The notes beneath the pieces were generated by a model, which ran no database searches, was not told where the DNA came from, and worked only from the letters and a program-made list of their open reading frames with translations. From IMG/VR virus record IMGVR_UViG_3300018421_000013, positions 1 through 64,000 of that record: a DNA stretch of 64,000 nucleotides; one strand, 5' to 3'. The DNA is from a virus. Positions within the stretch are counted from its first letter, which is position 1; every line of letters starts with the position of its first letter. The position numbers and the translations under genes are program-made. Below, in pieces: positions 44,301 to 53,686 of the stretch.

Positions 44301-46429
44301 TATGGCCATGCAGCACCAGCATCTGCAGCAACGCTGAATTGGGAAAGAGTATCTACGATAATGCCAGTTTCTTCAGTTTTATATTTGTACGTAATGTTGG
44401 TTGTTTCTACTAAAGGCAATTGCGTATTATACATTAATGCGTTATTAGCAACACCATATAATTTAGCAACAGATGTTCCTCCACCAGAACCTGGTTTAGA
44501 TTCTAATATTAGATCAGCAGTAGACGTAGAAGTTCTTATTGCTTTAACATTATCAAAAGATTTTCCAGCATTCATTTTAATATCAAATAGATATATTCTA
44601 AATACTGCACCAGGATTTCCAAGATCTCCTCCACGTTCCCACACTACAGACCTAACTCTAGCCTTACCTATAGTGGATCCAATATTTGGTATTGTACCTG
44701 CTCTTACAGATAATGCATTTTGGACAGAACTTTTAAGATCTACTTGATCTCCTTCTGTAAAAGAAAGATGTCCTGCATATTCATTTACTCTTACATAATT
44801 TCCATAGTTAAAATCTATTGCCGTATTTGAATACGTAACAATATCTTTAGATTTAGAAATTTCTAAAGTAGTATTTCTATCTGTCTTAATTCTATATCCT
44901 GAAACGTATGCTTGACCAGGATCAATAACATAATTAAATACGTTTTCAGAATCGGCCATAGAAGTTGGAGATTTTGTTGTAATGTTAAAAACATCTAAGA
45001 AATAATTACCAGATTCTTCAAATGTTCTTTCCGCCATTATATCACCAACAGCAGCTAATTCAGAACGATCTCTTGTTTGTGTAACTTTACCTTCTGAAAA
45101 TTTCCAAACAGGATAATATTCAGAATCTTCCTCAGCTTCACTATCGGTTTTAATAGTTAAAACTGGCGTTAATGATAATCTATGTGCACCCGGCGCGTTT
45201 TCATTTAAATATCCAGCTGCATTGTCATATAAGCTATTATCTACAGAACTATTTGCAACATATTCTATTGTAGTAAATCCAGCAGAAACGTTACTTGGTG
45301 TATTGGCATATTTTTCTACAATGTGCCATTGTGGTTGTACGTTTAAAAAATATCCTTTTTGGTATATAATACCCTCTGTAATTTCCATAGCATAACCGAC
45401 ACCGACTGGATCAGTAAATTCATTAGTAGCTACAGTAACTTTTGTCAAAAACGCATTGGGAGTTAGATCTAAAGCATTGACTTGATCTGTTGATGCTTGT
45501 GTTGTTGAAATTGTTACATATGGATCAATATAATATCCAATACCAGCAGCTTGCATATTAATATTATTGATAACGCCTACAGAAGATGTATTAACAGATG
45601 CTACTGCGCCTCCGCCAACAAAATCCATAAGTACAGCTTCGTTACTAGTAGTTCCACCGGTAATATTAAAGGTTCTAGAAAAAGACCAACTAGAATTATT
45701 TGCTAAAATTAATTGACTGGTAAGTGGTTTTAATCTTAACACCACAGCTTCTGTATTAGAAGAAGTATCAATTGCAGTAATTTCTGCTTGAGCGCCAGTG
45801 GTTGATTGGGTAATAGTTTCTCCTACTTGGAATGTACCATTAGAAAATTCTAATCCACCTGAGGTATTTTGTACTTCAATAGCTGATAGAATAACGACAC
45901 TATCCGTATTAAGAAATCCTTGGGAACCATTAGCAACATCAATAGAATATAGTCTTAAATCTTCATTATATATCGTTAATAAGTTACCATTTGAAAACTC
46001 AGGAGTAGTGCCATCAAGACCACTATTAAGATAATTTAAATATAAAGTATTGAGATTTGGATTTTGTGATTCAAATCCAGACTCAGACTTAATTACTCTA
46101 GCCACAAGATTAGTAGATGGTTGTACAGCTAATAAACCTAAATACCGATCAACGTCAACAGCGCCACCAGTATATGTTGTATCTTTAATTTTAATATAAG
46201 GAACAGCATAGTGAAAAGTTGCATCGCATCCTTCTAATAAAGCTCCTCTATTAATAACATGATCACCAAACTTAGTAATTTGTTCTTGCAGAACACTTTG
46301 TAATTGGTTAAGTTCTCTTACTTGTACAGCAGCGCCTGGTCTAAATAAAATTTTATAATAATCTTTTGCATGCGCTGTTTCTGCGTCGTCAAAGTATGGG
46401 GATGCTTGTAAATCTGTTTGAATTGACAT
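41303..46429 (-). CDS. DUF4815-type baseplate/fibre protein with polyproline tail, 1708 aa
   Basis: The N-terminal 1250 residues match the DUF4815 type found in T4-like marine phages: 'ASPYFDDAETAHAKDYYKIL' with FRPGAAVQVRELNQLQ, the central YPVWKFSEGKVT, 'YSMDEIKSLENRIAALEYYV', and YDYRLRPSKNPLEVAFRP. A G-T-L-T-G-L-S-T-Q-F-T-S-E-L domain is shared with the 923-aa protein. After about residue 1270 the protein changes to polyproline runs (VVPPPPPVVPPTRERPVPPP; PPPAPPKPPTPVPSPPSVPP) broken by a compact domain with two cysteines (residues about 1300-1450), and ends in a glycine/lysine/isoleucine repeat (KGIKIGKINIGNIGGI). It probably links baseplate and fibres; the tail may be a flexible spacer and an oxygenase substrate. 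Confidence 0.88.
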   Translation of the reverse strand: MSIQTDLQASPYFDDAETAHAKDYYKILFRPGAAVQVRELNQLQSVLQEQITKFGDHVINRGALLEGCDATFHYAVPYIKIKDTTYTGGAVDVDRYLGLLAVQPSTNLVARVIKSESGFESQNPNLNTLYLNYLNSGLDGTTPEFSNGNLLTIYNEDLRLYSIDVANGSQGFLNTDSVVILSAIEVQNTSGGLEFSNGTFQVGETITQSTTGAQAEITAIDTSSNTEAVVLRLKPLTSQLILANNSSWSFSRTFNITGGTTSNEAVLMDFVGGGAVASVNTSSVGVINNINMQAAGIGYYIDPYVTISTTQASTDQVNALDLTPNAFLTKVTVATNEFTDPVGVGYAMEITEGIIYQKGYFLNVQPQWHIVEKYANTPSNVSAGFTTIEYVANSSVDNSLYDNAAGYLNENAPGAHRLSLTPVLTIKTDSEAEEDSEYYPVWKFSEGKVTQTRDRSELAAVGDIMAERTFEESGNYFLDVFNITTKSPTSMADSENVFNYVIDPGQAYVSGYRIKTDRNTTLEISKSKDIVTYSNTAIDFNYGNYVRVNEYAGHLSFTEGDQVDLKSSVQNALSVRAGTIPNIGSTIGKARVRSVVWERGGDLGNPGAVFRIYLFDIKMNAGKSFDNVKAIRTSTSTADLILESKPGSGGGTSVAKLYGVANNALMYNTQLPLVETTNITYKYKTEETGIIVDTLSQFSVAADAGAAWPYVGSLTTAEKREIIITPETDLIISDSISGTYSSDSSGTLTGLSTQFTSELTDGDYLKLTDGGSNTAIIRVRSILNNTSFKFQPTAALADIDASATFERILPANVPIEFSTRANRTATVNGNNLDIDLGESLTSGVGTTSIIFNQKITLTNPTSKTVNRKVYVKIDVSSNAAGTSGPWCLGIPDIFRLRAVYDGSTTSDTNITNYFYVNHNHKTNYADVGYLHLKKNPKWTVGASDVYLIELDCFTTSSEGLKTISSYSLDDTKTLSELDTDGTVINTLEIPEITGPEGNYYDLREVLDFRPITSATTTYQTDPALAPTNPSAVTESTRFAATDKRFPVPEGDITLSYTYYDSRDDSIILNTDGTFDILEGEKLRQARQADEFLLYTADIPPYPSLPERLSENMTEILAVNVYNETIQTGRLERYTITTEASSMQTPGYSMDEIKSLENRIAALEYYVSLSDNETKVKNKVLSSSVDPTLERYKFGFFTDEFIDASMTNVDDPAQNSSIYDYRLRPSKNPLEVAFRPANNGSTNSDGKKIKFKYNVVNIVSQKSSTDGPVIVVPPPPPVVPPTRERPVPPPVIPPPPVVVEEVETKCVAIKNKNNTNGPGLNGEESIFPSDSYTFTLSSNSAANGQICTIFFDVYNGADRFEVKQGSTTLFTSSTKAFRTLTAAEKREKPGGKSSRIRWDEGPAGSVKANAVYDNNYWVTNLGAYDFTYNSSLGNKITITVRSGVGTAWNAVFCYPAPKLVIDPVYQANPVKVPPPTNPPPVAVTLPATPPPAPPKPPTPVPSPPSVPPSTAPTTTGDVVVLPQTINISGYGFSATVPINIPIAATVQVVSPPKTPKAPPKVVPARPPKRPPKTPSTRRIIFSEDHKVDARTRDLLDTFKQTGSVRTSSARIVVPPKPPVPNLPPPPPPEPPALPKKKRKVPRPAPPKNVVKSVDLSKGIVPPAIAAITAKISGSKPKAPSTTVKVDVTKNIAIKGIKIGKINIGNIGGI

Positions 46430-46434
46430 TTATT

Positions 46435-48564
46435 TTAGAACTCCAAAATTACTCTTATTTCTTCAGATTGATTTGAATCTCTAGAAACCGGTACATCGTT
46501 TTGTAAAAAGACTATAGCTCCACTAGTAGGATCTAAATCTCCATTGTATTTAGTAAAAGGCGCTGATAAAATCGCAGAAGATTCATCTCCAATAATATTT
46601 ACGCCGGTACTAATATTTCCAGATACTCTTGTCAGTGTTAAATGCGTAGAATTTGCTGAATGTACATACGCTGTAGCAGATGAATTTTCAACAGAAGATC
46701 CTTGATAAACTATTTCATTTGCTAAAAATGTTCCACTAGAAACTGCGCCTACACAGCGAGTCATCTGATTAAAAGTAGAAAAATTATATTGACTATTTGC
46801 CGTAGCATATCTTTCATTAATATCAATGCCAGATGGTTTTGCTACTGCTCCAGAAGATAGACCAATCATATATTCGCCTATTTCTAATTTTCCTTTTACT
46901 GCATCTAAATAAAAACTATTGCTTCCAATTTTTTGTCTAATTTTTGAAATGCAAATCCTATTCGCAATATAAACGTCTGTTGTAGAAGAAGTCCACGGAG
47001 GTGCATCAAATAATGTTATAGTATCCTCAGCTGAAGCACTATTAACTTCTGATATATGATGGTAATTTCCTATCGTATCATTCAAATAGATATAATCTCC
47101 AGTTTTAATATATTCATCGTACGCAGTTCCTGCTAGATTCGCAGTAATAGTAACGTTTCCACCAATAGTAGTAACTTGTGAATAAAGTCTAATCTTTTTA
47201 AACTGAACTACAGTTTCATTTAAAGAAAATTCTCCATCAGAACCATCACTATCATCTGAAGCTTTAACGAAATGTACTTCAACATTAGCAAATACAGGAT
47301 CTCGAATAATACCAAATTGTCCAAACGTATTTGTTGCTTCTACTGTACCATCTTCATCTTTATTAAATAGGGTATATATACCTAAAGCTTTTCCTCCAAG
47401 TTCAATCGCGCTATTTGCACCATGCCCTCCCGGTGGAGGAATGATAGGTCTTATTGTTGATGCTGTTGGAACTACAATATCACCAGCAGATCCTGCAGGT
47501 CCACCATTAGCAGCGGCAGGTCCACCCGTTAATACTTCAGCTGTTGCATAATTATAATTTTCTCCAACATCCAATATTTCTACTTTGTATATACTATTTG
47601 ACGCTGCATTATTAATTAAGGCTCTTGCTATAGCATTGCTAGATTGAGTGCCATCTGAAACAATTTTAATCTCAGGACTTAATTCATATCTAGTAGAAGA
47701 ATCTGGAGTAATTGTAAAAGTGTTTGCAACCTGTACAATCACACCAACACCTTCTAGAAGAAAAGAATCTGTTATCCTTGACCACTGTCCCGCCCCAGTT
47801 CCACTTAATAAATGTATAATAGTATTACCATAAAATCCATCTGCTGTGCCTGAACCATCTGGTAATTTATAAAGAAAAGTATTACTTTGAACTTTAACAT
47901 CACTTAAAGTAAATTGTCCAGATACAAAATTATTATAATTCTTTCCACCATTTTCTACTAATATTACATCTAATGATCCATCAACTGCATTAGCTTCAAC
48001 TACAGTATTAGCAACAACGGGAATAAAATTTTGAGTTGCAAAATTAGAAAATGTTAAAGAGTCTATGCTATACATATACTTCCATTGATATCCATCGGAA
48101 GTTTCATAATAATCGTCGCCTGTAGTATATAAAGCAGCATCATATACTACATCGCCAAAAGTTGGTTGAATTGTAGATGCTGCGTTATTTGCATTATATA
48201 AGCATTTATAAACGTGCTTATAAGAACTTTCATCAACAACAACGTAGAAAGGTTTATCATAAAGATCTGGATCATCGTCATCAAACGAAACATATGTATT
48301 ACCAGCTTGCCAATCGTAGCGAGGAATCATAACTCGCATATCACTTTGATTTAATCTTTTCCCAAATATCATATTTCTATACGTGTCAATATTTAAATCT
48401 TGTCCACTTCTTGAGGGAGCAACAACATCATCTTCAGTAACACCACTGGCCACATGATCACCAATAAAAGAGTAATACGTAGTATTGGCTGGCTCTGAAA
48501 TAGATTCAACCATTTGCGTAATAAGATGCGTTTTAAATTCTCTTGGTACTATTCTTTTTGACAT
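46435..48564 (-). CDS. gp8: baseplate wedge protein, gp8-like, 709 aa
   Basis: The first 200 residues follow T4 gp8: 'FKTHLITQMVESISEPANTT' then YYSFIGDHV, VMIPRYDWQAGNTYVSFDD, YVVVDESSYKHVYKCLYN, and DGYQWKYMYSI. The C-terminus VPVSRDSNQSEEIRVILEF also matches the gp8 ending (Q-x-E-E-I-x-x-x-x-F). It is twice as long as T4 gp8 (334) because of beta domains between residues 210 and 650 (for example SGTGAGQWSRITDSF and TPDSSTRYELSPEIKIVSDG). gp8 forms dimers on the wedge around gp10 and gp7. It has its own late promoter, and the DUF4815 gene follows. Confidence 0.85.
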   Translation of the reverse strand: MSKRIVPREFKTHLITQMVESISEPANTTYYSFIGDHVASGVTEDDVVAPSRSGQDLNIDTYRNMIFGKRLNQSDMRVMIPRYDWQAGNTYVSFDDDDPDLYDKPFYVVVDESSYKHVYKCLYNANNAASTIQPTFGDVVYDAALYTTGDDYYETSDGYQWKYMYSIDSLTFSNFATQNFIPVVANTVVEANAVDGSLDVILVENGGKNYNNFVSGQFTLSDVKVQSNTFLYKLPDGSGTADGFYGNTIIHLLSGTGAGQWSRITDSFLLEGVGVIVQVANTFTITPDSSTRYELSPEIKIVSDGTQSSNAIARALINNAASNSIYKVEILDVGENYNYATAEVLTGGPAAANGGPAGSAGDIVVPTASTIRPIIPPPGGHGANSAIELGGKALGIYTLFNKDEDGTVEATNTFGQFGIIRDPVFANVEVHFVKASDDSDGSDGEFSLNETVVQFKKIRLYSQVTTIGGNVTITANLAGTAYDEYIKTGDYIYLNDTIGNYHHISEVNSASAEDTITLFDAPPWTSSTTDVYIANRICISKIRQKIGSNSFYLDAVKGKLEIGEYMIGLSSGAVAKPSGIDINERYATANSQYNFSTFNQMTRCVGAVSSGTFLANEIVYQGSSVENSSATAYVHSANSTHLTLTRVSGNISTGVNIIGDESSAILSAPFTKYNGDLDPTSGAIVFLQNDVPVSRDSNQSEEIRVILEF

Positions 48565-48589
48565 AATTCAATGTATCTCTATAATTGAT

Positions 48590-48597
48590 TATTTATA
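48590..48597 (-). promoter_or_regulatory. T4-type late promoter for the gp8 and fibre unit
   Basis: A perfect TATAAATA directly abutting the TAG stop of the preceding gene, 25 bases before the gp8 ATG. No further box is seen until 32822, so this unit could span about 15 kb. Confidence 0.75.
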
Positions 48598-51420
48598 CTA
48601 AGCGTTAGAAATAACATGCGGATAAGTTACGAAATCGTCAGCGTCAATGAATGTGTATTGTTGCTCAAGAATCTGATTACGAACTGTCGGTGAGAAGAAT
48701 ACATCTTCGTCCTCGAATATAACATCTTGCGATGCACTAATAATAATAGTTGGAGAATAGAAAATATTCTCATTCAACAACGCAACAGTAGATTTCAATT
48801 CAAAATCAATAGATTCAGATGAAGATAGAATATCTAATTTTACGTCAGTGGTAGCTAAATAACCGCCAAACGGTTTGGTTCCAGCAACATGTAATACTTT
48901 AATTAAAGTATCTTTATAAGCATCGAAAGGCAACGCCGTTAATACTTTATAAGAATATTCTTGATAAAAATCGTTATCTTGAAGATATTTATCTGAAGAT
49001 AAAAATGATCTTCTATTAGTATGATATCCTATTCCAACACCTTGTTTGCCTAGATATCCAGTAACTGAAATAGTTTTACTGGAATCATCTGATGATACTA
49101 ATGTCAAATCTTCTTCTTCAAAATATCCAAATCCAGAATCTACTACTTCAACTGCGGTAGCAAATCCATCACCAGTAAAAGCTTCAGATTTTACTATAGC
49201 GTTTAAACCAGTTCTTTGTTCTCTTCTTTCAACATAAGTACCATTATAATATTCTGGCGGGCCTTCTATAATAGTTGCAGAAAAATTAGTATCTTCTGAA
49301 GTTACAATTTCACCCGGAATAAAATTGTTGTCTAAATCTAATCTAGTAATTTTTAACGTTAAATTTTCTCTATCATGCACTCGCAACCTTCCACGAGTAC
49401 CAGAAGTCTGTCCAATCAATGCTTCACCAATATTAAAATTAAGACCTTGTGTAGATCCGGGTGGCAATTCGTATTCTGCAAAAAAATCGTATTTTTCTAT
49501 ATGGTACATTCTTGGTTCATATATAATAAAAAATGGATCTGCTGCATAACCTCGACCAGGATTTCTACTTACTATTCCTTCTATGGAACCAATAGTAATA
49601 TCTTCCCAAGGGCCAAGAGTTTGCACTAAAGTATCGTTAAATCCTCTATCAAAGTTATTATTAACTTGGTATAAGTTAGAACCAATAATAGTACTTTCTG
49701 GGATTGCACTGATTAACGTATCATTAAAAGATTCTGGTATAATAACTTCTTCATTATACCCTACGATTTCAAAATTAGCTTCGGTTTCAAAGCCGGATAT
49801 TGTTGTAATATTAAATGATGTTTCTACTGGATTACCTAATGCGTCTTGAACATAACAAGAACCATTATAAAAGGTATTAACAATATTAATTATTCCTAGA
49901 TTAGTGTTTGAAAAATTACCAGCACCAATAGCGGGAAAACTTACACCATCTCGTTCTCTTTCTAAAGGATAATCTGTTCTAATACAACCAACACCATAAA
50001 CTATATCAGCATAACTTTCACCGAGTTCAATATTTGAATATGCTTTTGAAACAGTACAATTAGCAAATAATTTTCTGTAATTCCCACCAGCATCGGTATT
50101 AATTGTATAGTATTGTTCTAAAATATCTCCAGCATTTAATACACCCCCAGAAGAATCATATGTAATTGTTGCTGTATTAGAATATCCTATTACATTAGCA
50201 GACGCAGATACGCTAGTAGAACTTACTACATTAGAAACAAACGTATTACCAGTTAAATATATTTCATCTCCCAAATTACCAGCAGAATATGTATTAGAAC
50301 TATAATTTACTACAATAGTTCCTTCAGTATCTCCAGCTTCATATGTAGAGCTTACAATAGTTCCAGTAAAAGTTATATTATTACCAACGTCATATGAAGT
50401 TACAGTTTCACCTATACTAAACTCTTCTGGATCTGCTACAGTAGCATCATAATCAACTGATAATAAATCTTGCTTTACATTTTCAAATTGCATTACCGGG
50501 GTTCTTCTATATAAGAAGTCATTTCCGTCTGGATAAAAAGATCCAGTTACGCCTTCAATAGTATAATCTCTAGTAATTAAAACACGATCCGAACCTATAA
50601 TTTCAGCGTTAGCTGTGTATCCCCACCCACCATCTAATAGTTCAAAATCGATTACACCAACATAACTAGTAACGTCAGTAATTCTTCCAATACCTTTTTT
50701 CCCAGCACCATCTTCAACATAAGTAGTTTCTCCTAATTCAAATCCAGAATCACTACGATTAATACTAAACTTACTTAATGATCCTACAATTTTAGTAGTA
50801 ACATTTGTGTCTTTAAATAATGTTGAAACTTGCTCGCCGGTTTTAAAATTTGTTTCTGTAACATTAGCTAAATATAAAACGCTAATAAATCTAGTATCTT
50901 TTTTTACTTTAACTAATCTTTCTACATAAGCTTCAGCACCAGTCTTATTACCTCTAATAATTTCACCAACCATTTGAATATTTGTTGGTGATTCAACAAC
51001 TTCTAAATATTGTACATCTACCCATTCATTATCTGATAATCTAAATAAATCATCTGAGGGGTAATATACTTGTGCTTCTAATCCGTGTATTAATTTAAAA
51101 AACAAATCTATTGCACGCGGTGTACCTTTAGATCTATAAAAATCTAATGAATTTTTTATGAATAACTGTTTATTAGACGCAGTAGTAAACTGGATGTTAG
51201 AAAGATATTTTTGTTTAAAGAAAACTATAAAATCTTCAATAACTTTATCAATATCACGATAATCGGGTAATCTTCTAGCGTGATAATATATCTGATTTTC
51301 AGATTCTAACCACTCATAATATGCTTTTACAAATGAAATAAACATTTGTCCTTCTTCCCGATAAAATTCTGGGAATAGTCTTTCTGTAAAAGGACTTATG
51401 TATTTTTCTAGTTCTTTCAT
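48598..51420 (-). CDS. gp7: baseplate wedge protein in the gp7 position, 940 aa
   Basis: The N-terminus 'YISPFTERLFPEFYREEGQM' with FISFVKAYYEWLE and 'YRSKGTPRAIDLFFKLIHGL' is a helical bundle of the P2 gpI / T4 gp7 type. It is followed by many beta domains with VENGG-like turns (VEVVDSGFGYFEEEDLTL; DFELLDGGWGYTANAEIIGS). The size (T4 gp7 1032 aa) and the place directly after gp6 suit gp7, which spans the wedge. Sequence similarity to T4 gp7 itself cannot be judged by eye, so the name rests on position and the N-terminal domain. The ATG overlaps the gp6 stop by one base. Confidence 0.75.
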   Translation of the reverse strand: MKELEKYISPFTERLFPEFYREEGQMFISFVKAYYEWLESENQIYYHARRLPDYRDIDKVIEDFIVFFKQKYLSNIQFTTASNKQLFIKNSLDFYRSKGTPRAIDLFFKLIHGLEAQVYYPSDDLFRLSDNEWVDVQYLEVVESPTNIQMVGEIIRGNKTGAEAYVERLVKVKKDTRFISVLYLANVTETNFKTGEQVSTLFKDTNVTTKIVGSLSKFSINRSDSGFELGETTYVEDGAGKKGIGRITDVTSYVGVIDFELLDGGWGYTANAEIIGSDRVLITRDYTIEGVTGSFYPDGNDFLYRRTPVMQFENVKQDLLSVDYDATVADPEEFSIGETVTSYDVGNNITFTGTIVSSTYEAGDTEGTIVVNYSSNTYSAGNLGDEIYLTGNTFVSNVVSSTSVSASANVIGYSNTATITYDSSGGVLNAGDILEQYYTINTDAGGNYRKLFANCTVSKAYSNIELGESYADIVYGVGCIRTDYPLERERDGVSFPAIGAGNFSNTNLGIINIVNTFYNGSCYVQDALGNPVETSFNITTISGFETEANFEIVGYNEEVIIPESFNDTLISAIPESTIIGSNLYQVNNNFDRGFNDTLVQTLGPWEDITIGSIEGIVSRNPGRGYAADPFFIIYEPRMYHIEKYDFFAEYELPPGSTQGLNFNIGEALIGQTSGTRGRLRVHDRENLTLKITRLDLDNNFIPGEIVTSEDTNFSATIIEGPPEYYNGTYVERREQRTGLNAIVKSEAFTGDGFATAVEVVDSGFGYFEEEDLTLVSSDDSSKTISVTGYLGKQGVGIGYHTNRRSFLSSDKYLQDNDFYQEYSYKVLTALPFDAYKDTLIKVLHVAGTKPFGGYLATTDVKLDILSSSESIDFELKSTVALLNENIFYSPTIIISASQDVIFEDEDVFFSPTVRNQILEQQYTFIDADDFVTYPHVISNA

Positions 51421-53213
51421 TATAAACGAACCTGAGTAACACTTACTTTAATATCTTGATCTCTAATAGCAAGAATAGTTCTACGTTGTGATGTAATATC
51501 TTTTTCTTCAGTTCTTGCGTATATGTCTAAATTGTTTCCAATGATTTGATCTGGTTTAAAAGCACTTAATTGTAAAAATCCTCTAGTATAATCTACTGTT
51601 CCAATTTCTGAAAATAATCTGTGCGTATTTCCCTCGGTTGACATAATTCTCAACACACCTTCACCATCATCTTCAATAAAACACTCATTACCTCCAATAA
51701 AAAATGGTGTTGAAGAAATAATACTTTGTTCGTTTTCAGGATGATCTCCCGGCAATTGGCCAATATCATCTTTTAAAGCTATACTAAAATCTATATCATA
51801 ATTAGCACTAGAAATTGTATTTGGATTTATACTTTTAATAGCTAACAAGTCTGTATCATTACTAACAATAGAAAGATCTGAATCATCTATATCAGCAATT
51901 AATCGAGAATAACGTAATGTTTTATTAAAGCCGTCAATATTTTGTGTGTTATGATTCTGAATTGTAGAAATTACAAGCGCTTTAATATCTTCAGTCGATA
52001 AGCTAGTCTCATTAATATTATATTTAACTTTAGTGTTAACTAAAACGTATGTATAATCCGGCGTTATAAACACTGGATCAATTGCTAATGGACTACGCTG
52101 TTTAATAAATTGACGATAAACATTTCTTCTGGAAGGCGGAAGTTCGTCAGTAGTTTTTAAATCTACTGCTACAATAACCTTACCATATTGCGGAGGAGTT
52201 TCTTCTTCTCCTCCATACGCTGACACTGCATTAATTTCAGAAAAATTAGCTTTTAAAATTGTTTCATAATCACTAGCGGTAACAACTCTTTCTTGCGTAT
52301 TAAATGCTCTTGGCGCATTAAATTTAATTGAAGAAATACTTTCTGATATAGATCCACCAGCAGCTTTAGAAACTGTTGTAATAGAAGTGATAGTTGCCGT
52401 TCCAACTTTACCATCTGCTGAAAATTTACCAATTCCGTTTGGTAATTCACCGTTACAACGACGATATTGAAGAATTACAATTGATCTATCTTTAGGTCTT
52501 CTGCCAATAACACCATCGCCGAATAGAACTTCATATGTTTCATTTTCTGCTGCTTGAATAAAGAACGATTGCGAAGTTGCATTTAATCCAAATAAATTAT
52601 CAGCTTTCTTATAAGTTAATGTTTCAGCTCCATTATCTTCTAATACCGTTACTAAGAGACTATTAATATCTACTGTTTTATTATTAATAATAAATCTTTG
52701 ATTATCATTAGAATAATTCATTACATATTGATCTGATACATAATCACCTTCATATAATGTTACATTATTAGAATAGAACTTTCCATCATTTCCACTAATG
52801 GCTTGAATATTTTCTGATACAGTAAATGTAAAATTTTTATTATCTACTGTACCAGTAAAAGATGTTCCTCTTGGGATTAATAATATAGCTTCGTCTGAAC
52901 TATCTACCATAACAATATTAACTTTTGCTTGCGCAGATCTAAAAGAACGAGGAATATAATTTAATTCTTTAGCATGTGATACTACAGAATCCCGCATTAA
53001 AGCAGTATCTAAAAACATTTCATTTCCAATCATATTTAAATAAAATGAATTTAGATGGGTATTATGCGCAAGAATATCTAATAAAACGTTAATATTAGAA
53101 GCATCAAAATCATAATCTTTAAATAGATCTTGCGCTTTCATATACGTTTTAAAGTTATCTTTAATAGTATCAAAATCTAATGATGTTAAATTAATGCTAG
53201 TATTTGCTGCCAT
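51420..53213 (-). CDS. gp6: baseplate wedge protein
   Basis: This is a homologue of T4 gp6 / P2 gpJ, the main structural unit of the wedge and of the inner baseplate ring. Recognisable parts are 'LDFDTIKDNFKTYMKAQDLF', 'FDASNINVLLDILAHNTHLN', 'FLDTALMRDSVVSHAKELNY', the G-x-x-[FW]-x-G segment, and the gpJ-like core 'APRAFNTQERVVTASDYETI' with YGGEEETPPQYGKVIVAV. At 597 aa it is close to T4 (660). It directly follows gp25 with no gap. Confidence 0.96.
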   Translation of the reverse strand: MAANTSINLTSLDFDTIKDNFKTYMKAQDLFKDYDFDASNINVLLDILAHNTHLNSFYLNMIGNEMFLDTALMRDSVVSHAKELNYIPRSFRSAQAKVNIVMVDSSDEAILLIPRGTSFTGTVDNKNFTFTVSENIQAISGNDGKFYSNNVTLYEGDYVSDQYVMNYSNDNQRFIINNKTVDINSLLVTVLEDNGAETLTYKKADNLFGLNATSQSFFIQAAENETYEVLFGDGVIGRRPKDRSIVILQYRRCNGELPNGIGKFSADGKVGTATITSITTVSKAAGGSISESISSIKFNAPRAFNTQERVVTASDYETILKANFSEINAVSAYGGEEETPPQYGKVIVAVDLKTTDELPPSRRNVYRQFIKQRSPLAIDPVFITPDYTYVLVNTKVKYNINETSLSTEDIKALVISTIQNHNTQNIDGFNKTLRYSRLIADIDDSDLSIVSNDTDLLAIKSINPNTISSANYDIDFSIALKDDIGQLPGDHPENEQSIISSTPFFIGGNECFIEDDGEGVLRIMSTEGNTHRLFSEIGTVDYTRGFLQLSAFKPDQIIGNNLDIYARTEEKDITSQRRTILAIRDQDIKVSVTQVRL

Positions 53214-53648
53214 TTATCTGACTCTGTATAGTGTAAGGTCTAATCTTTCTGTATCAGAAGATGTTATAATAGCAAAGAGAATACTTACTTCAACTGAATG
53301 GGTATCTTCATCAGAAGTAACTTTAATATCTATAATATTAACCCTTGGCTCATATTGCTCTATAGTATTTTCAATATGTTGTTTAATTTCTAAATTTGTT
53401 TGTTTGCTTTGAGGCTCAAATAAAAATCTAGATAGATTACTTCCAAATCGAGGATTTCTTAATCTTTCATATTTATTTGTTAATAATAAATTTCTAATAG
53501 CTAGCTTAACAGCTTCAACATTAGTCTTTCTAGAAATTTGTCCAGTATTAGGATGAGGCCTAAAAGAATGTAAGAAGTCACTGTATAGATCTAGACTTCC
53601 TCCACTCTGCTTATATAAATCTCTATGCTGTTCTATTTTAGCGCCCAT
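53214..53648 (-). CDS. gp25: baseplate wedge protein, gp25 family
   Basis: A 144-aa homologue of T4 gp25. The family core is 'TNVEAVKLAIRNLLLTNKYE' followed by RLRNPRFGSNLSRFLF, then the helix IKQHIENTIEQYEPRVNI with the conserved Glu-Pro-Arg that initiates sheath binding, then a beta strand pair. gp25 sits between gp6 and the first sheath ring and is conserved in all contractile injection systems. Late promoter 25 bases upstream. Confidence 0.97.
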   Translation of the reverse strand: MGAKIEQHRDLYKQSGGSLDLYSDFLHSFRPHPNTGQISRKTNVEAVKLAIRNLLLTNKYERLRNPRFGSNLSRFLFEPQSKQTNLEIKQHIENTIEQYEPRVNIIDIKVTSDEDTHSVEVSILFAIITSSDTERLDLTLYRVR

Positions 53649-53673
53649 AAAAAGAGCCTCTTATATATTAATT

Positions 53674-53681
53674 TATTTATA
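53674..53681 (-). promoter_or_regulatory. T4-type late promoter for gp25-gp6-gp7
   Basis: A perfect TATAAATA, 25 bases before the gp25 ATG and 5 bases past the stop of the spike gene. Confidence 0.75.
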
Positions 53682-53686
53682 ACGTA